A stretch of 64,000 nucleotides of DNA from Nemertoderma westbladi (taxonomy: Eukaryota; Xenacoelomorpha; Nemertodermatida; Nemertodermatidae). A program made the translations under genes and the position numbers. Positions 54,101 to 64,000 of the stretch are shown in pieces. The DNA lies in contig JAUCBJ010003086.1 of assembly GCA_032718475.1 (NCBI GenBank), positions 1 to 64,000 of the forward strand, written 5' to 3'. The notes beneath the pieces are model-generated. The model was not told the origin of the DNA, did no database searches, and saw only the letters and a list, made by a program, of their open reading frames with translations. Every line of letters begins with the position of its first letter. The stretch's first letter is position 1.

Positions 54101-57100
54101 CTCCCGTCTCTATAACTGTTTTAGTTCCCAGCTCCCGTCTCTGTAACTGTTTTAGTTCCCAGCTCCCGTCTCTCTAACTGTTTTAGTTCCCAGCTCCCTC
54201 CACTATAACTGTTTTAGTTCCCAGCTCCCGTCTCTATAACTGTTTTAGTTCCCAGCTCCCGTCTCTGTAACTGTTTTAGTTCCCAGCTCCCGTCTCTCTA
54301 ACTGTTTTAGTTCCCAGCTCCCTCCACTATAACTGTTTTAGTTCCCAGCTCCCTTCTCTGTAACTGTTTTAGTTCCCAGCTCCCTTCTCTGTAACTGTTT
54401 TAGTTCCCACCTCACGTCTCTGTAACTGTTTTGGTCCCAGCTCCCTTCTCTGTAACTGTTTTAGTTCCCAGATCCCGTCTCTCTAACTGTTTTAGTTCCC
54501 TTTTCCCGTTTCTCTAACTGTTTTGTCCCCAGCTTCCGTCTCTGTAACTGTTTTAGTTCCCAAATCCCTTATCTGTAACTATTTTAGTTCCCAGCTCCTG
54601 TCTCTGTAACTGTTTTGTTCCCACCACCCGTCTCTGTAATCGTATTAGTTCCCAGCTCCCGTCTTTGTAACTGTTTTAGTTCCCAGCTCCCTCCACTATA
54701 ACTGTTTTAGTTCCCAGCTCCCTTCTCTGTAACTGTTTTAGTTCCCAGCTCCCGTCTTTGTAACTGTTTTAGTTCCCAGCTCCCTCCACTATAACTGTTT
54801 TAGTTCCCAGCTCCCTCCACTATAACTGTTTTAGTTCCCAGCTCCCTTCTCTGTAACTGTTTTAGTTCCCAGCTCCCTTCTCTGTAACTGTTTTAGTTCC
54901 CAGCTCCCGTCTCTATCACTGTTTTAGTTCCCAGCTCCCGTCTCTATAACTGTTTTAGTTCCCAGCTCCCGTCTCTATAACTGTTTTAGTTCCCAGCTCC
55001 CTCCACTATAACTGTTTTAGTTCCCAGCTCCCTTCTCTGTAACTGTTTTGTTCCCACCACCCGTCTCTGTAATCGTATTAGTTCCCAGCTCCCGTCTTTG
55101 TAACTGTTTTAGTTCCCAGCTCCCTCCACTATAACTGTTTTAGTTCCCAGCTCCCTTCTCTGTAACTGTTTTAGTTCCCAGCTCCCTTCTCTGTAACTGT
55201 TTTAGTTCCCACCTCACGTCTCTGTAACTGTTTTGGTCCCAGCTCCCTTCTCTGTAACTGTTTTAGTTCCCAGATCCCGTCTCTCTAACTGTTTTAGTTC
55301 CCTTTTCCCGTTTCTCTAACTGTTTTGTCCCCAGCTTCCGTCTCTGTAACTGTTTTAGTTCCCAAATCCCTTATCTGTAACTATTTTAGTTCCCACCTCT
55401 CGTCTCTATAACTGTTTTAGTTCCCAGCTCCCGTCTTTGTAACTATTTTAGTTCCCAGCTCCCTTCTCTGTAACTGTTTTAGTTCCCTTCTCACGTCTTT
55501 GTTACTGTTTTAGTTCCCACCTCCCGTCTCTGCAACTGTTTCAGTTCCCATCTCCTGTCTCTGTAAATATTTTAGTTCCCAGCTCCCGTCTCTGTAACTA
55601 TTTTAGTTCCCAGCTCCCGCCTCTGTAACTGTTTTAGTTCCCAGCTCCCGTCTCTCTAACTGTTTTGTCACCTGCTTCCGTCTCTGTAACTGTTTTAGTT
55701 CCCAAATCCCTTATCTGTAACTGTTTTAGTTCCCAGCTCCCGTCTATAACTGTTTTAGTTCCCAGCTCCCGTCTCTATAACTGTTTTAGTTTCCAGCTCC
55801 CTTCACTATAACTGTTTTAGTTCCCAGCTCCCGTCTCTCTAACTGTTTTAGTTCCCAGCTCCCGTCTCTCTAACTGTTTTAGTTCCCAGCTCCCGTCTCT
55901 CTAACTGTTTTAGTTCCCAGCTCCCGTCTCTATAACTGTTTTAGTTCCCAGCTCCCTTCTCTGTAACTGTTTCAGTTCCCATCTCCTGTCTCTGTAAATA
56001 TTTTAGTTCCCAGCTCCCGTCTCTATAACTGTTTTAGTTCCCAGCTCCCGTCTCTATAACTGTTTTAGTTCCCAGCTCCCGTCTCTGTAAATATTTTAGT
56101 TTCCAGCTCCCTTCACTATAACTGTTTTAGTTCCCAGCTCCCGTCTCTCTAACTGTTTTAGTTTCCAGCTCCCTTCACTATAACTGTTTTAGTTCCCAGC
56201 TCCCGTCTCTCTAACTGTTTTAGTTCCCAGCTCCCGTCTCTCTAACTGTTTTAGTTCCCAGCTCCCGTCTCTATAACTGTTTTAGTTCCCAGCTCCCGTC
56301 TCTGTAAATATTTTAGTTTCCAGCTCCCTTCACTATAACTGTTTTAGTTCCCAGCTCCCGTCTCTCTAACTGTTTTAGTTCCCAGCTCCCGTCTCTATAA
56401 CTGTTTTAGTTCCCAGCTCCCGTCTCTCTAACTGTTTTAGTTCCCAGCTCCCGTCTCTGTAACTGTTTCAGTTCTCATCTCCTGTCTCTGTAACTGTTTT
56501 AGTTCCCAGTAACTTCTCTGTAACTGTTTTAGTTCCCAGCTCCCTTCTCTGTAACTATTTTAGTTTCCATCTCCCGTCTCTGTAACTGTTTTAGTTCCCA
56601 GCTCCCTTCTCTGTAACTGTTTTAGTTCCCACCTCCTGTCTCTGTAACTGTTTTAGTTCCCAGTAACTTCTTTGTAACTGTTTTAGTTCCCAGCTCCCTT
56701 CTCTGTAACTGTTTTAGTTCCATTCTCCCGTCTATGTAACTGTTTTAGTTCCCAGCTCCCTTCTCTGTAACTATTTTAGTTTCTATCTCCCTTCTCTGTA
56801 ACTGTTTTAGTTCCCAGCTCCCGTCTCTGTAACTGTTTAGTTCCCAGCTCCTGTCTCTGTAACTGTTTTAGTTCCCATCTCCCTTTTCTGTAACTGTTTT
56901 AGTTCCCAGCTCCCTTCTCTGTAACTGTTTTAGTTCCCACCTCCTGTCTCTGTAACTGTTTTAGTTCCCAGCTCCCGTCTCTATAACTGTTTTAGTTCCC
57001 AGCTCCCTCCACTATAACTGTTTTAGTTCCCAGCTCCCTTCTCTGTAACTGTTTTAGTTCCCAGCTCCCTTCTCTGTAACTGTTTTAGTTCCCACCTCAC

Positions 57101-60100
57101 GTCTCTGTAACTGTTTTGGTCCCAGCTCCCTTCTCTGTAACTGTTTTAGTTCCCAGCTCCCGTCTTTGTAACTGTTTTAGTTCCCAGCTCCCTTCTCTGT
57201 AACTGTTTTAGTTCCCTTCTCACGTCTTTGTTACTGTTTTAGTTCCCACCTCCCGTCTCTGCAACTGTTTCAGTTCCCATCTCCTGTCTCTGTAAATATT
57301 TTAGTTCCCAGCTCCCGTCTCTGTAACTATTTTAGTTCCCAGCTCCCGCCTCTGTAACTGTTTTAGTTCCCAGCTCCCGTCTCTCTAACTGTTTTGTCAC
57401 CAGCTTCCGTCTCTGTAACTGTTTTAGTTCCCAAATCCCTTATCTGTAACTGTTTTAGTTCCCAGCTCCCGTCTATAACTGTTTTAGTTCCCAGCTCCCG
57501 TCTCTATAACTGTTTTAGTTTCCAGCTCCCTTCACTATAACTGTTTTAGTTCCCAGCTCCCGTCTCTCTAACTGTTTTAGTTCCCAGCTCCCGTCTCTCT
57601 AACTGTTTTAGTTCCCAGCTCCCGTCTCTCTAACTGTTTTAGTTCCCAGCTCCCGTCTCTATAACTGTTTTAGTTCCCAGCTCCCTTCTCTGTAACTGTT
57701 TCAGTTCCCATCTCCTGTCTCTGTAAATATTTTAGTTCCCAGCTCCCGTCTCTATAACTGTTTTAGTTCCCAGCTCCCGTCTCTATAACTGTTTTAGTTC
57801 CCAGCTCCCGTCTCTGTAAATATTTTAGTTTCCAGCTCCCTTCACTATAACTGTTTTAGTTCCCAGCTCCCGTCTCTCTAACTGTTTTAGTTTCCAGCTC
57901 CCTTCACTATAACTGTTTTAGTTCCCAGCTCCCGTCTCTCTAACTGTTTTAGTTCCCAGCTCCCGTCTCTCTAACTGTTTTAGTTCCCAGCTCCCGTCTC
58001 TATAACTGTTTTAGTTCCCAGCTCCCGTCTCTGTAAATATTTTAGTTTCCAGCTCCCTTCACTATAACTGTTTTAGTTCCCAGCTCCCGTCTCTCTAACT
58101 GTTTTAGTTCCCAGCTCCCTTCTCTGTAACTGTTTTAGTTCCCACCTCCTGTCTCTGTAACTGTTTTAGTTCCCAGTAACTTCTTTGTAACTGTTTTAGT
58201 TCCCAGCTCCCTTCTCTGTAACTGTTTTAGTTCCATTCTCCCGTCTATGTAACTGTTTTAGTTCCCAGCTCCCTTCTCTGTAACTATTTTAGTTTCTATC
58301 TCCCTTCTCTGTAACTGTTTTAGTTTCCATCTCCCGTCTCTATAACTGTTTTAGTTCCCAGCTCCCGTCTCTGTAACTGTTTTAGTTCCCAGTAACTTCT
58401 TTGTAACTGTTTTAGTTCCCAGCTCCCTTCTCTGTAACTGTTTTAGTTCCCAGCTCCCTTCTCTGTAACTGTTTTAGTTCCCAGCTCCCGTCTCTATAAC
58501 TGTTTTAGTTCCCAGCTCCCTTCTCTGTAACTGTTTTAGTTCCCACCTCACGTCTCTGTAACTGTTTTGGTCCCAGCTCCCTTCTCTGTAACTGTTTTAG
58601 TTCCCAGATCCCGTCTCTCTAACTGTTTTAGTTCCCTTTTCCCGTTTCTCTAACTGTTTTGTCCCCAGCTTCCGTCTCTGTAACTGTTTTAGTTCCCAAA
58701 TCCCTTATCTGTAACTGTTTTAGTTCCCAGCTCCTGTCTCTATAACTGTTTTAGTTTCCAGCTCCCGTCTTTATAACTGTTTTAGTTCCCAGCTCCCGTC
58801 TCTCTAACTGTTTTAGTTCCCAGCTCCCGTCTCTGTAACTGTTTTGTTCCCACCACCCGTCTCTGTAATCGTATTAATTCCCACCTCCCGCCTCTGTAAC
58901 TGTTTTAGTTCCCAGTTCCCGTCTCTATCACTGTTTTAGTTCCCAGCTCCCGTCTCTATAACTGTTTTAGTTCCCAGCTCCCGTCTCTATAACTGTTTTA
59001 GTTCCCAGCTCCCTTCTCTGTAACTGTTTTAGTTCCCAGCTCCCTCCACTATAACTGTTTTAGTTCCCAGCTCCCTTCTCTGTAACTGTTTTAGTTCCCA
59101 GCTCCCTTCTCTGTAACTGTTTTAGTTCCCAGCTCCCTTCTCTGTAACTGTTTTAGTTCCCAGCTCCCTTCTCTGTAACTGTTTTAGTTCCCAGCTCCCG
59201 TCTCTATAACTGTTTTAGTTCCCAGCTCCCTTCTCTGTAACTGTTTTAGTTCCCACCTCACGTCTCTGTAACTGTTTTGGTCCCAGCTCCCTTCTCTGTA
59301 ACTGTTTTAGTTCCCAGATCCCGTCTCTCTAACTGTTTTAGTTCCCTTTTCCCGTTTCTCTAACTGTTTTGTCCCCAGCTTCCGTCTCTGTAACTGTTTT
59401 AGTTCCCAAATCCCTTATCTGTAACTGTTTTAGTTTCCAGCTCCTGTCTCTGCAACTATTTTAGTTCCCAGCTCCCTTCTCTGTAGCTGTTTTAGTTCCC
59501 ACCTCCCGCCTCTGTAACTGTTTTAGTTCCCAGTAACTTCTTTGTAACTGTTTTAGTTCCCAGCTCCCTTCTTTGTAACTGTTTTAGTTCCCTTCTCACG
59601 TCTTTGTTACTGTTTTAGTTCCCACCTCCCGTCTCTGCAACTGTTTCAGTCCCCATCTCCTGTCTCTGTAAATATTTTAGTTCCCAGCTCCCGTCTCTGT
59701 AACTATTTTAGTTCCCAGCTCCCGCCTCTGTAACTGTTTTAGTTCCCAGCTCCCGTCTCTCTAACTGTTTTGTCACCAGCTTCCGTCTCTGTAACTGTTT
59801 TTGTTCCCAAATCCCTTATCTGTAACTGTTTTAGTTCCCAGCTCCCGTCTATAACTGTTTTAGTTCCCAGCTCCCGCCTCTATAACTGTTTTAGTTTCCA
59901 GCTCCCTTCACTATAACTGTTTTAGTTCCCAGCTCCCGTCTCTCTAACTGTTTTAGTTCCCAGCTCCCGTCTCTCTAACTGTTTTAGTTCCCAGCTCCCG
60001 TCTCTCTAACTGTTTTAGTTCCCAGCTCCCGTCTCTATAACTGTTTTAGTTCCCAGCTCCCTTCTCTGTAACTGTTTCAGTTCCCATCTCCTGTCTCTGT

Positions 60101-63100
60101 AAATATTTTAGTTCCCAGCTCCCGTCTCTATAACTGTTTTAGTTCCCAGCTCCCGTCTCTCTAACTGTTTTAGTTCCCAGCTCCCGTCTCTGTAAATATT
60201 TTAGTTTCCAGCTCCCTTCACTATAACTGTTTTAGTTCCCAGCTCCCGTCTCTCTAACTGTTTTAGTTTCCAGCTCCCTTCACTATAACTGTTTTAGTTC
60301 CCAGCTCCCGTCTCTCTAACTGTTTTAGTTCCCAGCTCCCGTCTCTCTAACTGTTTTAGTTCCCTGCTCCCGTCTCTATAACTGTTTTAGTTCCCAGCTC
60401 CCGTCTCTGTAAATATTTTAGTTTCCAGCTCCCTTCACTATAACTGTTTTAGTTCCCAGCTCCCGTCTCTCTAACTGTTTTAGTTTACAGCTCCCTTCAC
60501 TATAACTGTTTTAGTTCCCAGCTCCCGTCTCTATAACTGTTTTAGTTCCCAGCTCCCGTCTCTCTAACTGTTTTAGTTCCCAGCTCCCGTCTCTATAACT
60601 GTTTTAGTTCCCAGCTCCCTTCTCTGTAACTGTTTCAGTTCCCATCTCCTGTCTCTGTAAATATTTTAGTTCCCAGCTCCCGTCTCTCTATCTGTTTTAG
60701 TTCCCAGCTCCCGTCTCTATAACTGTTTTACTTCCCAGCTCCCGTCTCTATAACTGTTTTAGTTCCCAGCTCCCTTCACTATAACTGTTTTAGTTCCCAG
60801 CTCCCGTCTCTCTAACTGTTGTAGTTCCCAGTTCCCGTCTCTATCACTGTTTTAGTTCCCAGCTCCCGTCTCTATAACTGTTTTAGTTCCCAGCTCCCGT
60901 CTCTCTAACTGTTTTAGTTCCCAGCTCCCGTCTCTATAACTGTTTTAGTTCCCAGCTCCCTTCTCTGTAACTGTTTCAGTTCCCATCTCCTGTCTCTGTA
61001 AATATTTTAGTTCCCAGCTCCCGTCTCTATAACTGTTTTAGTTTCCAGCTCCCGTCTCTATAACTGTTTTAGTTCCCAGCTCCCGTCTCTCTAACTGTTT
61101 TAGTTCCCAGCTCCCGTCTCTCTAACTGTTTTAGTTCCCAGTTCCCGTCTCTATCACTGTTTTAGTTCCCAGCTCCCGTCTCTATAACTGTTTTAGTTCC
61201 CAGCTCCCGTCTCTCTAACTGTTTTAGTTCCCAGCTCCCGTCTCTATAACTGTTTTAGTTCCCAGCTCCCTTCTCTGTAACTGTTTCAGTTCCCATCTCC
61301 TGTCTCTGTAAATATTTTAGTTCCCAGCTCCCGTCTCTATAACTGTTTTAGTTTCCAGCTCCCGTCTTTATAACTGTTTTAGTTCCCAGCTCCCGTCTCT
61401 CTAACTGTTTTAGTTCCCAGCTCCCGTCTCTCTAACTGTTTTAGTTCCCAGTTCCCGTCTCTATCACTGTTTTAGTTCCCAGCTCCCGTCTCTATAACTG
61501 TTTTAGTTCCCAGCTCCCGTCTCTCTAACTGTTTTAGTTCCCAGCTCCCGTCTCTGTAACTGTTTTCGTTCCCAGCTCCCGTTTCTATAACTGTTTTAGT
61601 TCCCAGCTCCCGTCTCTCTAACTGTTTTAGTTCTCAGCTCCCGTCTCTCTAACTGTTTTAGTTCCCAGCTCCCGTCTCTATAACTGTTTTAGTTCCCAGC
61701 TCTCGTCTCTATAACTGTTTTAGTTCCCAGCTCCCGTCTCTCTAACTGTTTTAGTTCCCAGCTCCCGTCTCTCTAACTGTTTTAGTTCCCAGTTCCCGTC
61801 TCTATCACTGTTTTAGTTCCCAGCTCCCGTCTCTGTAACTGTTTTCGTTCCCAACTCCCGTTTCTATAACTGTTTTAGTTCCCAGCTCCCGTCTCTGTAA
61901 CTGTTTTAGTTCCCAGCTCCCGTCTCTATAACTGTTTTAGTTCCCAGTTCCCGTCTCTGTAACTGTTTTAGTTCCCAGCTCCCGTCTCTCTAACTGTTAT
62001 GTTCCCAGCTCCCGTCTCTGTAACTGTTATGTTCCCAGCTCCCGTCTCTGTAACTGTTTTCGTTCCCAACTCCCGTTTCTATAACTGTTTTAGTTCCCAG
62101 CTCCCGTCTCTGTAACTGTTTTCGTTCCCAACTCCCGTTTCTATAACTGTTTTAGTTCCCAGCTCCCGTCTCTGTAACTGTTTTAGTTCCCAGCTCCCGT
62201 CTCTATAACTGTTTTAGTTCCCAGCTCCCGTCTCTCTAACTGTTATGATCCCAGCTCCCGTCTCTGTAACTGTTTTCGTTCCCAACTCCCGTTTCTATAA
62301 CTGTTTTAGTTCCCAGCTCCCGTCTCTGTAACTGTTTTCGTTCCCAACTCCCGTTTCTATAACTGTTTTAGTTCCCAGCTCCCGTCTCTGTAACTGTTTT
62401 AGTTCCCAGCTCCCGTCTCTATAACTGTTTTAGTTCCCAGCTCCCGTCTCTCTAACTGTTATGTTCCCAGCTCCCGTCTCTGTAACTGTTTTTTCCCAGC
62501 TCCCGTCTCTATAACTGTTTTAGTTCCCAGCTTTCGTCTCTCTATCTGTTTTAGTTCCCAGCTCCCATCTCTATAACTGTTTTAGTTCCCAGCTCCCGTC
62601 TCTATAACTGTTTTAGTTCCCAGCTCCCGTCTCTATAACTGTTTTAGTTCCCAGCTCCCGTCTCTCTAACTGTTTTAGTTCCCAGCTCCCGTCTCTATAA
62701 CTGTTTTAGTTCCCAGCTCCCGTCTCTATAACTGTTTTAGTTCCCAGCTCCCGTCTCTCTAACTGTTATTTTCCCAGCTCCCGTCTCTATAACTGTTTTA
62801 GTTCCCAGCTCCCGTCTCTCTAACTGTTTTAGTTTCCAGCTCCCGTCTCTCTAACTGTTTTAGTTCCCAGCTCCCGTCTCTATAACTGTTTTAGTTCCCA
62901 GCTCCCGTCTCTCTAACTGTTTTAGTTCCCAGCTCCCGTCTCTATAACTGTTTTAGTTCCCAGCTCCCGTCTCTATAACTGATTTAGTTCCCAGCTCCCG
63001 TCTCTATAACTGTTTTAGTTCCCAGCTCCCGTCTCTCTAACTGTTTTAGTTCCCAGCTCCCGTCTCTATAACTGTTTTAGTTCCCAGCTCCCGTCTCTCT

Positions 63101-64000
63101 AACTGTTTTAGTTTACAGCTCCCTTCACTATAACTGTTTTAGTTCCCAGCTCCCGTCTCTATAACTGTTTTAGTTCCCAGCTCCCGTCTCTCTAACTGTT
63201 TTAGTTCCCAGCTCCCGTCTCTATAACTGTTTTAGTTCCCAGCTCCCTTCTCTGTAACTGTTTCAGTTCCCATCTCCTGTCTCTGTAAATATTTTAGTTC
63301 CCAGCTCCCGTCTCTCTAACTGTTTTAGTTCCCAGCTCCCGTCTCTCTAACTGTTTTAGTTCCCAGTTCCCGTCTCTATAACTGTTTTAGTTCCCAGCTC
63401 CCGTCTCTCTAACTGTTATGATCCCAGCTCCCGTCTCTGTAACTGTTTTCGTTCCCAACTCCCGTTTCTATAACTGTTTTAGTTCCCAGCTCCCGTCTCT
63501 GTAACTGTTTTCGTTCCCAACTCCCGTTTCTATAACTGTTTTAGTTCCCAGCTCCCGTCTCTGTAACTGTTTTAGTTCCCAGCTCCCGTCTCTATAACTG
63601 TTTTAGTTCCCAGCTCCCGTCTCTCTAACTGTTATGTTCCCAGCTCCCGTCTCTGTAACTGTTTTTTCCCAGCTCCCGTCTCTATAACTGTTTTAGTTCC
63701 CAGCTTTCGTCTCTCTATCTGTTTTAGTTCCCAGCTCCCGTCTCTATAACTGTTTTAGTTCCCAGCTCCCGTCTCTATAACTGTTTTAGTTCCCAGCTCC
63801 CGTCTCTATAACTGTTTTAGTTCCCAGCTCCCGTCTCTCTAACTGTTTTAGTTCCCAGCTCCCGTCTCTATAACTGTTTTAGTTCCCAGCTCCCGTCTCT
63901 ATAACTGTTTTAGTTCCCAGCTCCCGTCTCTCTAACTGTTATTTTCCCAGCTCCCGTCTCTATAACTGTTTTAGTTCCCAGCTCCCGTCTCTCTAACTGT
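51187..64000 (+). repeat. Roughly 31-bp minisatellite, more than 12.8 kb, in a CFAP70 intron
   Basis: More than 400 units, consensus TCTCTRTAACTGTTTTAGTT then CCCAGCTCCCG, running off the right edge. Common variants are CTCTAAC, CTTCTCTGTAAC, CTCCACTATAAC and GTAAATATTTTAG. In the host-gene orientation each unit holds a branch-point-like word (CTCTAAC or TATAAC), then TTTTAG and TTCCCAG, resembling a 3' splice site. Variant blocks recur at kilobase scale: the CTCCCGCCTCTG block is at about 55616, 57347 and 59723, and a TTTTTTCCCAG block is at about 62488 and 63661, so large segments were duplicated. No coding sequence was seen. Confidence 0.97.

Overview
This is a eukaryotic, animal nuclear window. 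GT-AG introns, non-LTR retrotransposon remnants, TIR elements and long minisatellites are present, and the genes are animal families (cohesin STAG, RBX2, ATP synthase subunit g, a CFAP70-like ciliary protein). Compact gene copies and the abundant short words TAGGCCTA, ACCGGT and CAGTACTG suggest a marine invertebrate, perhaps a non-vertebrate deuterostome such as an echinoderm. That placement is an inference and the species cannot be named. No prokaryotic, viral or CRISPR locus was seen.

Layout. 1-3230: two minisatellites separated by about 550 bp of AT-rich DNA. 3342-11222 (-): a complete three-exon gene for a STAG/SA cohesin subunit of about 1184 aa. Its second intron holds a TIR element and a 41-bp minisatellite that copies the exon 2 splice-donor region about 49 times. 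11650-21300: non-LTR fragments, an hAT-like element with 8-bp target duplications, a foldback, and an intronless RBX2 gene (18677-19024). 21341-23900 and 36584-39252: two copies of one TIR element, each with a large internal 27-bp minisatellite and a 4-bp target duplication. 24000-35530: an inverted duplication carrying PLP-dependent class V aminotransferase genes (A and B on minus; C, a broken copy, and D on plus), with a 40-bp minisatellite near the centre and a non-LTR insertion in the right arm. 39770-40640: a degenerate repeat of about 160 bp. 41689-42195 (-): an intronless ATP synthase subunit g with an N-terminal extension. 42665-44640: a non-LTR fragment split by a TIR element, with an uninterrupted paralogous site elsewhere in the window. 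45305-51104 (+): three exons of a CFAP70-like TPR gene, whose intron hosts an antisense cysteine-rich gene (48527-48787) and a foldback with CACGTG repeats. 51187-64000: a roughly 31-bp minisatellite of 12.8 kb in the next CFAP70 intron, running off the window.

Themes. First, four unrelated housekeeping-type genes are intronless or nearly so, which suggests retrocopy origin, and their upstream DNA shares CTGnCAG, TAGGCCTA and ACCGGT words. Second, several minisatellites carry splice-site sequence in the host gene's orientation: perfect 5' splice sites in STAG, branch point plus acceptor-like units in CFAP70. Third, several TIR or foldback elements carry minisatellites or subterminal repeat clusters, and inverted structure recurs across the window.
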